NCBI GenBank assembly: GCA_039029355.1
Contig: JBCCGI010000007.1
Location: 103,403-167,402, forward strand
Direction of reading: 5' to 3'
Source: JBCCGI01 sp039029355
GTDB lineage: Bacteria > Planctomycetota > UBA1135 > GCA-002686595
Length of the DNA: 64,000 nt
The notes under the pieces were generated by a model that had not been told where the DNA came from, made no database searches, and saw only the letters and a list, made by a program, of their open reading frames with translations. Below, one piece after another: positions 1 through 8,387 of the stretch. The position numbers and the translations under genes were made by a program. Each line of letters starts with the position of its first letter. Within the stretch, counting starts at the first letter, position 1.

Positions 1-4
1 CGAC

Positions 5-1417
5 GTGGCCCCGGCGCCGCGCAGGCTGCTGGTCCGGCCGGCCTTCGTGTGGAGCGCGGTGCTGCTCCCGGCCGTGTTCGTCGAGAAGACGCTCTACGCC
101 CAGGCGGATCTCAGCCGCGACCAGCAGGTGAAGGCGCTCTCGCGCGTCTTCCCGGCCTACCCGGCCCTGCCGGTCGAGACGGTCGCCACCGAGCTGCTCG
201 GCGTGGACATCGAGCGCCGGCCGAAGGTCGAGCTCGAAGGCGTCGCGATGCAGTACCCGCTGGTCCGCCCGGAGATCGACGCCGACGGCCCGCGCCCGAA
301 CATCCTGCTGCTGGTCGTCGACTGCCTGCGGCACGACATGGTCAACGCCGAGGCGGCACCGAACGTCGAGGCCTTTGCGCGCGAGTCGCGGCGCTTCGAG
401 GACCACCTGTCGGGCGGCAACTCGACGCGCTTCGGGATGCTGTCGATGCTCTACGGCCTGCACGGCTCGTATTGGTTCCCGATCCTCGAAGAGGGCACCT
501 CGCCGGTGCTGGTCGACAGCCTGCTCGACCTCGGCTACGAGATGGGGATCTTCTCGACCGCGTCGCAGAACTACCCCGAGCTGCGCGACACGGCCTGGTC
601 GCGCATCCCCGACCGCGTGTTCGACCAGTTCCCCTCCAGGGAAGCCTGGAAGCGCGACGAGGAGTCGTCGGCCGCGCTGATCGAGTGGCTCGAGGAACGC
701 GCCGAGGAGCCCGATGAGCCGTTCTTCGGCTTCCTGCTGCTCGACTCGCCGCACCAGACCTACAGCCACCCGCCGGAGAGCACGCCCTTCACGCCTTCGG
801 CGCCGGATCTCGACTACATGACCATGACGCAGAACGAGGGGCCCGACCCCGAGAGCCTGCTCCTGGTCTACAACCGCTACCGCAACGCGGTGCACCACGC
901 CGACGCGCGCGTGGGGCTCGTGCTCGACTCGATCGAGCGGCTCGGGCTGGCCGACGACACGGTCATCATCGTCACCGGCGACCACGGCGAGGAGTTCCGC
1001 GAGTGCGGCTTCTTCGGCCACACCAGCGCGTACACCCAGCCGCAGGTCCACGTGCCCTTCCTGATGCGTGGGCCGGGCATCGAGCCGGGCCTCGAAGCGC
1101 GCCCCACCTCGCACCTGGACGTGCCGGCCACGCTGCTCGAGATGCTCGGCGCCGACCCCACCGCCCGCGAGCAGTGGACGCTGGGGGGCAACCTCTTCGC
1201 GCCGATCGAAGACCGCTGCCGCGTCGTGTCGGGCTGGAACGAGCTCGGCGTGTGGGTCCCCGGCAGCATTCTCCGCGTGCCGCTGTCGGGCTACGCCTTC
1301 GACATCGAGGTGTACGACTACCGCTGGAACCTGATCCCCGAGGATCAGGACATCCTGGCGGACGAGGCGGAGGAGCTCACGCGGGTGGCCGCGGAGTGCA
1401 ACCGCTTCCTGCGCTGA
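5..1417 (+). CDS. YejM-like membrane sulfatase, 5' end missing
   Basis: This is the alkaline-phosphatase/sulfatase-fold domain of a YejM/PbgA-type inner-membrane protein. The frame is open to the window edge, so the GTG at 5 is probably internal and the multi-span membrane domain lies upstream. What is left starts with the end of the last membrane segment (VWSAVLLPAVFVEK), then a linker, then the catalytic domain from about residue 98 (NILLLVVDCLRHDM, metal Asp; GNSTRFGMLSML, nucleophile-region Thr; IIVTGDHGEEF, metal Asp-His). In enterobacteria this family senses or handles envelope lipids; the role here is unknown. The family call is solid, the substrate is not. Confidence 0.8.
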   Translation: MAPAPRRLLVRPAFVWSAVLLPAVFVEKTLYAQADLSRDQQVKALSRVFPAYPALPVETVATELLGVDIERRPKVELEGVAMQYPLVRPEIDADGPRPNILLLVVDCLRHDMVNAEAAPNVEAFARESRRFEDHLSGGNSTRFGMLSMLYGLHGSYWFPILEEGTSPVLVDSLLDLGYEMGIFSTASQNYPELRDTAWSRIPDRVFDQFPSREAWKRDEESSAALIEWLEERAEEPDEPFFGFLLLDSPHQTYSHPPESTPFTPSAPDLDYMTMTQNEGPDPESLLLVYNRYRNAVHHADARVGLVLDSIERLGLADDTVIIVTGDHGEEFRECGFFGHTSAYTQPQVHVPFLMRGPGIEPGLEARPTSHLDVPATLLEMLGADPTAREQWTLGGNLFAPIEDRCRVVSGWNELGVWVPGSILRVPLSGYAFDIEVYDYRWNLIPEDQDILADEAEELTRVAAECNRFLR

Positions 1418-1453
1418 GCCCGCTCGCCCCGCGCCGCTCGCGCTCCCGCAACG

Positions 1454-1467
1454 CGGGGAAAACCCCG
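1454..1467 (+). terminator. weak GC hairpin after the sulfatase gene
   Basis: A 5-bp stem CGGGG/CCCCG closes an AAAA loop 37 bases after the sulfatase stop. No T run follows, so this is at best a weak terminator. Confidence 0.25.
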
Positions 1468-1582
1468 GTGACGAATCGGGTCGGCTCCTCCATGCTGGTC
1501 GCGCTCGCCCTGCACCGCCCGCCGGCGGGAGACCGGACGGGTGCGCGCGGTTCGACTGCTCGCCAACACGGAAAGAGGAGAC

Positions 1583-2026
1583 ATGACGACGACGATCCTG
1601 CCCACCGACGACGACCTTCTGGCGCGCGAGTTCTTCAACCGCCTCGTGGACGAGGAGCCCAAGGTGCTCTTCGTCGTGCTCGGGCGCACCGACAGCGCGC
1701 TGAAGGCCTTCGAGCGCGCCGAACGGCTCGCCGGCAACCCCGACAGCACCTGGCGCCACGTCGTGTGGGCGCGCTTCCCCGAGCAAATCGCCGAGCGAAC
1801 GCGCCGGCTGCAGGTCCCCGATCCGCTCGTCGACGTGCGGAGCGGCGGCGACCTGCTCGGCGCCGAAGCGGCCGACGGGAAGTTCCCCGACCACGTGCTC
1901 GCCTTCGCCCTCTCGATGGAGGACGACGTGTGCGACGTCATCGAGGAGACCGACCACGCCCCGAGCTTCCTGCGGATCTTCCGCTCGTTCGTGAAGGCCG
2001 AGGCCTCGCTGCGGGGGGACGACTAG
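1583..2026 (+). CDS. hypothetical 147-residue protein
   Basis: A 147-residue soluble acidic protein that I do not recognise. The ATG at 1583 is chosen over an upstream in-frame start because a strong AGAGGAG ribosome site ends 3 bases before it. The middle has an alternating hydrophobic strand (KVLFVVLG) followed by a helix (SALKAFERAERLAG), and the C-terminal third is helical. There is no signal peptide or membrane span. Its stop is 2 bases before the start of the lipoprotein gene, so the two are probably co-transcribed. Confidence 0.65.
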   Translation: MTTTILPTDDDLLAREFFNRLVDEEPKVLFVVLGRTDSALKAFERAERLAGNPDSTWRHVVWARFPEQIAERTRRLQVPDPLVDVRSGGDLLGAEAADGKFPDHVLAFALSMEDDVCDVIEETDHAPSFLRIFRSFVKAEASLRGDD

Positions 2027-2028
2027 CC

Positions 2029-3930
2029 ATGGGTGCATCGACGCTTCGACGCGCGGCTTCGGCCGCGGCGCTCGCGCTGCTCGCCCTCGGCTGCCGGGGT
2101 GCCAGCTCCTCCCCCACCCAGCCTGAGCTACGCGCCTACACCCCGACCCGCGCCGGCGCCGCGCGCGCCGCCGGGCCGATCCTGAGCCTGGTCGAGCACG
2201 ACGAGGACGGCGGGCGCACGGCGCTGAACCGCACGCACCGTTTTGTCGACGTGAACAGCCGCTTCGACCTCAAGGTCTCGCGGCAGGCGGTCGAGGCGCA
2301 GCTGATCGCGCGCGAGACGAGCCTGGACCCCGACGCCATCGAGGCGCTGCTCGCGGCCCAGGAGGCCGCGCGCGACGGCCTGCAGGGCCTGGCGCCGCTC
2401 GCCGCGGCGGCCGAGGCCTGGGCCGCCGATCCCCAGGGTGCGCAGGCCGAGCTGCAGCAGGCGCTGCAGGCGATCGCGCTCCCGGCGCTCTCGCTGCTGG
2501 ATGAGATCGACCGCCCCCAGAGCCTGCTGCGCCCGGTCGCAGACGGCTTCAACGCGGCGCTCGAGACCGGCCCCGCCCGCGGGCCCATCGACCAGTACCG
2601 GCTGCTGTTCGAGCTGGTCGACACGCTCGTCGGCTCGTACCGCGCGGTGCTCGACCGCGACCTGGCCGACGCGGCCTTCGGGATCCTCCTGGAGGCCCGC
2701 ATGACGCGCGACGGCGCGTGGCGCAACGTGCACCTCGACGGCTTTGACACCTACCCGACCGAGGAGCGCTTCCGCGTCGAGCGCTGGCGCATCGCCCCCA
2801 CGCCCGAGGAGGAGGCCAAGCTCGAGCAGATGGCGGCGCTCGCCGACTCGCTGAACGCCGGCGAGACGAGCCTCGGCAGCCTGGCGCGCCGCACCCTGCG
2901 CGCCTACGTCGACGGCATCGTGAAGCAGGCGGAGGAGTGCATGGACCGCGCCGAGCGCGACCTCGACGCCCTGCGCGGACGCGCCGAGGCGTACCTGGAG
3001 GCCGAGCGCACGCAGATCGACGAGCTGCTGCGCCTCGCGCGCCGGCTGCGCGACGACCTGCGCCGGCTGTTCGACCACTACGGCTCGGGCAGCGCCGGCG
3101 CCGACCCGAGCGGCGTGCTCGCCGCGCTGCAGGGCGACCTGGCGCGCGTCAGCGGCATGCTCTTCGAGCTGGGCACCGGGCTCAGCGTATGGGCCGACCG
3201 CAGCCGCTTCGAGGCGGCCGGGCACTCGGTAGCGACGGACGTGCTCGCGATCCTCGACGGCCTGGGCGCGTGCGGCGCGAAGCTGACCGGCGACGTGCGC
3301 GCGCGGCTGCGCGAGCTGACCGATCTGATCGGGCTCACCGACGGCCTCGAGACCACGATCCAGACCATCGGCGCCTACGGCGACAAGGTCCTGCGGCACA
3401 CGCTCGACGACCTGCCGCCGTCCACGCAGCTCGACCTGATCGACACCGGCCAGCGCTCGCCCGGCGACGCGCTGGTCTTCCGCATCGGCTTCGTGAAGGT
3501 CGACCCGGAGACCTCCGAGGCCCAGGGGACGCCGACGACGCTCGAGCAGCACCAGTTCGAGCTCGAGCAGATCCTGGTCCACTTCGAGTCCGCCGTCACG
3601 CTCGGCTTCGCCGACCCGAACGGCCGCGCCGAGGTCAACTCGACCTGGCAGGTGGTACCGGCCTACAGCCTGCTGCTGAAGCGCGGCTCGCGCCAAAGCG
3701 GCTACCACAACCGCCTGCTCGACCCGGGCTACGGCCTGCACATGAGCGCGCTGGACTTCGACGGCGACGACACTCCCGAGCTGGGCGTGGGCGTCGTGCT
3801 GTCGCTCTTCCGCGACTACCTGCAGGCGGGCTACGGCTACAACCTGTCCGAGGACCGCTGGTACGGCTTCTTCGGCATCGGCGTGCCGCTCAGCGTGCTG
3901 GGGGACGCGGCGAACGGGGCGATCCGCTGA
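2029..3930 (+). CDS. large predicted lipoprotein, helical
   Basis: A 633-residue protein with a lipoprotein signal: an N-terminal Arg pair, a hydrophobic stretch and the lipobox LALGC (Cys 22). The central part, about residues 75-470, is rich in Ala, Leu, Arg and Glu and looks like long helices or coiled coil. The last 130 residues look beta-rich with several Tyr/Gly pairs (GYGYNLSEDRWYGFFGIGVPL), as in outer-membrane or periplasmic proteins. No known family is recognised. Start: ATG 2 bases after the preceding stop. It meets the next gene stop-to-stop on the opposite strand. Confidence 0.7.
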   Translation: MGASTLRRAASAAALALLALGCRGASSSPTQPELRAYTPTRAGAARAAGPILSLVEHDEDGGRTALNRTHRFVDVNSRFDLKVSRQAVEAQLIARETSLDPDAIEALLAAQEAARDGLQGLAPLAAAAEAWAADPQGAQAELQQALQAIALPALSLLDEIDRPQSLLRPVADGFNAALETGPARGPIDQYRLLFELVDTLVGSYRAVLDRDLADAAFGILLEARMTRDGAWRNVHLDGFDTYPTEERFRVERWRIAPTPEEEAKLEQMAALADSLNAGETSLGSLARRTLRAYVDGIVKQAEECMDRAERDLDALRGRAEAYLEAERTQIDELLRLARRLRDDLRRLFDHYGSGSAGADPSGVLAALQGDLARVSGMLFELGTGLSVWADRSRFEAAGHSVATDVLAILDGLGACGAKLTGDVRARLRELTDLIGLTDGLETTIQTIGAYGDKVLRHTLDDLPPSTQLDLIDTGQRSPGDALVFRIGFVKVDPETSEAQGTPTTLEQHQFELEQILVHFESAVTLGFADPNGRAEVNSTWQVVPAYSLLLKRGSRQSGYHNRLLDPGYGLHMSALDFDGDDTPELGVGVVLSLFRDYLQAGYGYNLSEDRWYGFFGIGVPLSVLGDAANGAIR

Positions 3931-4182
3931 CTACATCCGCGCGCGGAACGTCCACACCCCGACCAGCGTCAGCATCAACGCGAGGTTGATCGGATCGAGG
4001 ACCGTGATGCGCGCCACCATCGCCAGCACCGCGCGGCGCAGGAAGAGCGGCGACACCCCCCACTGCAGGAGCCGCTCCTCCCAGCGCTTGTAGAAGCTCC
4101 ACGTACGCGCCGCGCCGCGCACCGTCCACACGGTGGCGATCAGGAACGTCGTGTAGCGGACGAAGTCGTAGGGGTCGAGCAC
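3931..4182 (-). CDS. small membrane protein, 83 residues
   Basis: A short basic protein with two hydrophobic segments, at about residues 8-24 (VRYTTFLIATVWTVRGA) and 60-78. The start is a GTG 4 bases after the stop of the upstream tail-anchored protein, so the pair is translationally close. The gene is named in other genomes only as a hypothetical, and I cannot give a role. Its stop directly abuts the stop of the convergent lipoprotein gene with no spacer. Confidence 0.6.
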   Translation of the reverse strand: MLDPYDFVRYTTFLIATVWTVRGAARTWSFYKRWEERLLQWGVSPLFLRRAVLAMVARITVLDPINLALMLTLVGVWTFRARM

Positions 4183-4186
4183 GGGC

Positions 4187-4636
4187 TCAGGCCGCGGCCG
4201 GCGGCTCGCGGGTGATCCAGAACAGGATCAGGTAGACGATCGCGGCACCGACGAGGACCAGGAGCGAGAGCCGCACCTCGCGGCGCTTCACCTCGACCGA
4301 GTGCTCGATGACGCTGCGGATGCGCTCCGATTCCTCGTGGATCGCGCGGCGCATGGCGCGGACGGCGCGGTCCTCGAGGTCGTCGGCTTTTTGGTCGTAG
4401 AGCGAGCCGACCACCTCGGCGGCGCGCTCCTCGATCTTGTCGGCGCCCGAGGAGACCGCGCTCTTGAGCACGCGCTCGGCGCGGCCCTCGACCCAGCGGG
4501 CCAGGCGACCGCGCCGCCTGCGCTTGGGTTCGTCGTCGGGGACGGCTTCCAGGTCCGGGACCGGCTCCTCGACTCTCTTCGGGCCGGGTTCCGGCTTGGG
4601 GGGATCGGGCCCCAGGGCTTCGGAGGGCTCGGCCAT
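4187..4636 (-). CDS. tail-anchored helical membrane protein
   Basis: A 149-residue protein. Residues 1-40 are Pro/Glu-rich and probably disordered, 40-115 are charged helix (coiled-coil-like, many Arg/Glu), and 123-142 form one C-terminal transmembrane segment (LSLLVLVGAAIVYLILFWI), which gives a tail-anchored topology. The start is the ATG at 4636, 14 bases after the stop of pgi, so it is likely in the pgi transcript. The longer upstream frame is an out-of-frame shadow of pgi. No family recognised. Confidence 0.65.
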   Translation of the reverse strand: MAEPSEALGPDPPKPEPGPKRVEEPVPDLEAVPDDEPKRRRRGRLARWVEGRAERVLKSAVSSGADKIEERAAEVVGSLYDQKADDLEDRAVRAMRRAIHEESERIRSVIEHSVEVKRREVRLSLLVLVGAAIVYLILFWITREPPAAA

Positions 4637-4650
4637 GGCGGCGGGTACGG

Positions 4651-6039
4651 CTAGATCACGCGGGGATTCGCAGGCGCCGACCGTTCGATCTCGGCACGGC
4701 GCTCCTCGAAGCCCGCGCGGCCCATCAGGGCGTAGGCGGCGACCTTGCCGGCCTCGACGCCGGGCTGGTCGAAGGCGTCGACGTCGTAGTGCTCGCCGAG
4801 CACGGCGACCGACAGCTCGAGCATGTAGAGCAGCTGCCCGATGCTGTGGGCGTCGACCTTCTCGAGCGAGATCGTGGCGTTGGGGCGCGAGGCCTCGGTG
4901 AGCGCGATGCGCGTGCCGTCGCGCTCGGCCTGGAAGAGCTCCCTCAGCGTGTGGCCCCCGAGGTAGGAGGCGCCCTCGAGGTCGGCGTAGGCGTGGGGCA
5001 GCTCGACCGAGTGGTCGGGCTGGTCGACCGACAGCAGCGTGAACCACTTGTCGAACGGGCCCTCGACGTAGAGCTGCACCTGGCTGTGCTGGTCGGTGAC
5101 GCCGACGGCGCGCACGGGCGTGGGGCCGCGGAAGACGTCCTCGCCGGCGCGCGAGCGGCGCTTGCCGATCGACTCCGCCAGGAGCTGGGCGTACCAGTCA
5201 GCGACGTCCTTCAGCCGGCTGGAGTACGAGAACGTGATCGCCATGCTCTTCTGCCGGCGCTCATGCAGCAGGTACTGGAGCGCCGAGTGCACGAGCACCG
5301 GGTTGTCGAAGAAGTCCGCGCCCTGGGCGCGCTCGTCCATCTTCGCGGCGCCCTGCAGCAGCCCCTGCACGTCGATGCCGACCAGCGCCGACGACAGCAG
5401 GCCGACGGGCGAGAGCACGCTGAAGCGGCCCCCCACCCCGTCGGGCACGACGAAGGAGCGGTACGACTCGCGCGCGACGATCTCGCGCAGCACGCCCTTC
5501 TCGGCGTCGGTCGTCACGACCAGGTGGTCGCGATGGCCGTCCTCGCCCAGGGCGTCGACCAGCCGCTGGCGGAAGAGCAGGAACTGGCTCATCGTCTCCG
5601 CCGTGCCCCCGGACTTCGAGATCACGTTGAAGAGCGTCTCGGCGGGGTCGATGTGCTCGAGAAACTCCCCGATCAGGTCGGGGTCGACGTTGTCCAACAC
5701 GAACAGGCGCGGCAGCCCGGCCGGCGGGTTCAGGTTGTAGTACGGGCTGTTGAGCGCGGTCTGGAGCGCGATGTTGCCCAGCGCCGAGCCGCCGATGCCG
5801 AGCACCGCGACGTTGCGAAAACGTCCGCGCACCGACGCGGCGTAGTCGGTGATGTCGGCGACGACTTCGTGCTGGTACGGCAGGTCGAGCCAGCGCAGGT
5901 CCTGGCCGCGGCGAGCCAGCACGCGCTCGAGGCCGCGGGAGGAAGCGTCGGCGAGCTCAAGCAGCTCGGCCTCGCGGAGGCCGTGCTCGCCGACGGCGTC
6001 CGAAAGGCAGTTCGTGTAGTCGAGTCGAATCGCGCTCAA
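4651..6039 (-). CDS. pgi: glucose-6-phosphate isomerase
   Basis: Interconverts glucose 6-phosphate and fructose 6-phosphate in glycolysis/gluconeogenesis. It has 462 residues, the length of the compact bacterial form. Visible signatures are the sugar-phosphate SIS motif GIGGSALGN (about 81-89), SKSGGTAET (141-149), the PGI signature GGRFSVLSP (203-211) and the C-terminal FDQPGVEAGK with the catalytic-region Lys 432. The start is a TTG at 6039, preceded by GGAGAG about 8 bases upstream. No ATG gives the conserved N-terminus. It heads a short reverse-strand unit with the two small membrane proteins downstream. Confidence 0.95.
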   Translation of the reverse strand: MSAIRLDYTNCLSDAVGEHGLREAELLELADASSRGLERVLARRGQDLRWLDLPYQHEVVADITDYAASVRGRFRNVAVLGIGGSALGNIALQTALNSPYYNLNPPAGLPRLFVLDNVDPDLIGEFLEHIDPAETLFNVISKSGGTAETMSQFLLFRQRLVDALGEDGHRDHLVVTTDAEKGVLREIVARESYRSFVVPDGVGGRFSVLSPVGLLSSALVGIDVQGLLQGAAKMDERAQGADFFDNPVLVHSALQYLLHERRQKSMAITFSYSSRLKDVADWYAQLLAESIGKRRSRAGEDVFRGPTPVRAVGVTDQHSQVQLYVEGPFDKWFTLLSVDQPDHSVELPHAYADLEGASYLGGHTLRELFQAERDGTRIALTEASRPNATISLEKVDAHSIGQLLYMLELSVAVLGEHYDVDAFDQPGVEAGKVAAYALMGRAGFEERRAEIERSAPANPRVI

Positions 6040-6170
6040 CGGAGCTCTCCGGGGTTGTCCCTCTTTGGGGGGAGGCCGAGTGGGGCCCGGCAGACTAAGC
6101 CGCCCGCCCCGGCCTGCGCAACGCCCCCGCGCTCGCCGGCGCAACGCGGAGGAACTCCGGGGCGCTTCTC

Positions 6171-6878
6171 CTAATCGTCCGACTGGGAGCGCAGCACGAG
6201 GAGAAAAATCAGCTGGGCCACGGCGGTGAGAAGGCCGGCGACGTAGGTCATCGCGGCCGCCCCGAGCACCTTTTCGACCCCCTTGGCCTCCTCGCTCGTC
6301 GTCACGATCCCGGTCGAGGCCAGCACGGCCTTGGCGCGGCGGCTCGCGTCGAACTCGACCGGCAGGGTCACGAGCTGGAACAGCGCGGTGAGGAAGAAGC
6401 AGATGATCCCGATGTCGAGCAGCAGCCCGCCGACGCCGCCGAAGAAGAAGCCCGCCATCACGCAGTAGGCCCAAACCTGGGAGCCGATCGTGACCACCGG
6501 GACCAGCTTGGAGCGCATCCCCAGCGGCCCGTAATCCTTGGCGTGCTGGATCGCGTGCCCGGCCTCGTGGGCGGCGACCGCGATCGAGGAGATCGAGCGA
6601 CCGCGGTAGACCTCGGGCGAGAGCCGCAGAGCGCGCGCCCGGGGGTCGTAGTGGTCGGACAGGAAGCCGGGGTGCTCCTCGATCGTCAGCCCGGTCGCCC
6701 CGCCGGCCTGCGCGACGGCGGCGGCCGCCTGGGCGCCGGTCATGCCGGTGCGCACGCCGACGCGCGCGAAGCTTTTGAAGACCGACTTCACCCGCCAAGA
6801 GGTGAAGAGACCGAAGGCCATCATCGGGCCGACGATCAGCCAGAACTCGGGACGGAAGAGCCAGGAGTAGAAGAACAT
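6171..6878 (-). CDS. YugP-type membrane zinc metallopeptidase
   Basis: A 235-residue integral membrane protein of the neutral zinc metallopeptidase family (YugP, Pfam Zn_peptidase_2). An N-terminal span at about 10-27 is followed by the zinc motif HEAGH at residues 104-108 and three further hydrophobic segments (about 120-145, 148-172, 205-230). The conserved neighbourhood HPGFLSDHYDPR is also present. The physiological substrate of the family is not established. The start ATG at 6878 was chosen because the upstream extension is Pro/Arg low-complexity sequence. The gene is divergent from the MerR gene, with 211 bases between. Confidence 0.88.
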   Translation of the reverse strand: MFFYSWLFRPEFWLIVGPMMAFGLFTSWRVKSVFKSFARVGVRTGMTGAQAAAAVAQAGGATGLTIEEHPGFLSDHYDPRARALRLSPEVYRGRSISSIAVAAHEAGHAIQHAKDYGPLGMRSKLVPVVTIGSQVWAYCVMAGFFFGGVGGLLLDIGIICFFLTALFQLVTLPVEFDASRRAKAVLASTGIVTTSEEAKGVEKVLGAAAMTYVAGLLTAVAQLIFLLVLRSQSDD

Positions 6879-7042
6879 CGCGAGGCCTTTACGGGGCTGT
6901 GGGAGGCGCAGGGGGGGTCCGGGGCCCCCGGGCGCCGCGGGCGCGGCACGAGAATAGGACGCGCCAAGCCGGCATACCAAGAGGCGATCGGAGCCTCTCT
7001 TTTGCGACTCAGCGCCCTCCGCGGGCAGGAAACACGAAACCT

Positions 7043-7059
7043 TCCCTACCCTAGAGGGA
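7043..7059. promoter_or_regulatory. possible MerR operator
   Basis: An imperfect inverted repeat, TCCCT-N7-AGGGA, lies in the 211-base divergent gap between yugP and merR, about 30 bases before the merR start and just upstream of an AT-rich TATTAA at 7071-7076. MerR proteins commonly bind such dyads at their own promoter. The match is short and unproven. Confidence 0.3.
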
Positions 7060-7089
7060 CCGGCGCGCGCTATTAATCAGGGGCAACCC

Positions 7090-7566
7090 ATGGGAGCGAT
7101 CGACCCCAAGCTGCTCCGGATCGGCGAGTTCGCTCGCCTGGCCGGGACCAACCTGAGAACCCTCCGGTACTACGAAGAGCTCGGCCTCTTCACCCCCTTC
7201 CGGCGCAGCCAGGGGGGCTTCCGCTACTACCGCGAGACCGACCTCAACCGGCTCAAGCTGATCCGGGCGTTCCAGGACCTGGGCCTGGCCTTGGAGGAGA
7301 TTCGCGAGCTCTTCACGACCCGCGAGGAAGGGATTTCCCGGGTCGAGCTGATGCGTCGCGTGGACCGCGCGCTGGCCTCGCAGGACGAGCTTCTGGTGCA
7401 GCGCGTGGCGGCGATCGAGAAGCAGCGCGACCGGATCCGCGAGGCGCGCGGGAAGCTGGAGCAGTGCGTCCCCTGCGCGCACGTTCCGGGCGTCGAGAAC
7501 AACTTCTGCGAGCCCTGCCAGGCCGACGGATCGAGCCTGCCCGAGCAGCTGAGCGCGCTGTTCTAG
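7090..7566 (+). CDS. MerR-family regulator with paired CxxC motifs
   Basis: A 158-residue transcription regulator. Residues 9-77 form the MerR winged helix-turn-helix (RIGEFARLAGTNLRTLRYYEELGL, with the usual RYY and FRYY wing), and 80-120 form the dimerisation coiled coil. The C-terminal effector tail carries two CxxC pairs, C126-C129 and C140-C143, which suggests a bound metal or Fe-S centre. This is not the CueR/ZntR loop and not the SoxR CX2CXCX5C. The target is unknown. Candidates are the divergent protease gene and itself. The start ATG is the first Met before the conserved domain. Confidence 0.85.
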   Translation: MGAIDPKLLRIGEFARLAGTNLRTLRYYEELGLFTPFRRSQGGFRYYRETDLNRLKLIRAFQDLGLALEEIRELFTTREEGISRVELMRRVDRALASQDELLVQRVAAIEKQRDRIREARGKLEQCVPCAHVPGVENNFCEPCQADGSSLPEQLSALF

Positions 7567-7662
7567 CCGCCGGAAACGGGGCCGCCGAGGCCGCCTGCGC
7601 GGGTTCCGGCGCGGCCGGGTCGGTTCCAGCGGGGTAGGGTTCCTCAGAGCCTGCCTCCCGCA

Positions 7663-7668
7663 TACACT
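7663..7668 (+). promoter_or_regulatory. TACACT -10 element
   Basis: A TANNNT hexamer 20 bases before the GTG start at 7689. It gives a short leader of about 13 bases. Confidence 0.3.
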
Positions 7669-7688
7669 CCTCCCCCCTCCTCCCGGTC

Positions 7689-8213
7689 GTGCCCGAACCT
7701 ATCCAGAGCTACACAACCCGCGTGAGCGGACGCTGGAACCAGCGTCACGAGCTCCTCGAAGGGGAACAGACCCTCGGCGTCCTCACCGTCGAGCGGAATC
7801 GCTCCGGGATGGTGATCCAGGGCGAGTACCAGCCCGAAGCGGGCGAGCTCTACTACTTCCGCCGCGACCCGGGGCTGCTGCGGAGCCAGTTCTCGATGTG
7901 GACCGACGGCCGCGAGTGGCTCGGCTCCTCGCTGCGCTGGAGCTTCATGGGGCGCGCCGTGCACCTCTCGACCGGCACCAAGCCGTACCGCCTGCTGCCG
8001 CTGCCGGGCTTCCGGCGCGGCTGGGGCCTCTACGCGCCCAAGACCGGCGAGACGGCCCAGATCCGGGTCGGGATGGTGGGTCGCGCGGCCGAGCTCGACG
8101 TGTACCGGCGCATCGACATCTCGCTGCTCCTCTTTGCGTACTTCTTGGGGTCGCAGATCTACGGCGAATCGCTGTTGCCCGGCCCCTCGCCCGAGAAGGC
8201 CGTCCAGGGCTGA
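7689..8213 (+). CDS. hypothetical 174-residue beta-rich protein
   Basis: A protein with regularly spaced beta-strand-like segments (SGMVIQGEYQPEAGELYYFRRD, then LRSQFSMWTDG, then SLRWSFMGRAVHL) and a hydrophobic C-terminal segment at about 143-160. The overall pattern is vaguely like scramblase-related (LURP-one) folds, but I cannot assign it. The start is GTG. A 15-base hairpin (GGCCGAA/TTCGGCC, 8218-8232) follows the stop but lacks a T run. Confidence 0.6.
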   Translation: MPEPIQSYTTRVSGRWNQRHELLEGEQTLGVLTVERNRSGMVIQGEYQPEAGELYYFRRDPGLLRSQFSMWTDGREWLGSSLRWSFMGRAVHLSTGTKPYRLLPLPGFRRGWGLYAPKTGETAQIRVGMVGRAAELDVYRRIDISLLLFAYFLGSQIYGESLLPGPSPEKAVQG

Positions 8214-8387
8214 TCGCGGCCGAATTTCGGCCCGATTCCGCGGAAGGATCGCGGTACCCCGCGCGTCCGAGCAGCCACGGGCTTCGACCCGTCTCCCGTG
8301 CTCCCGCCCTGGGGCTGCGGTAGGATTTGCGGCCCTCTTCGCCGAATCCCCGCCTCCTTGGGGACTCGTGATCTCAGGAATCCAACC

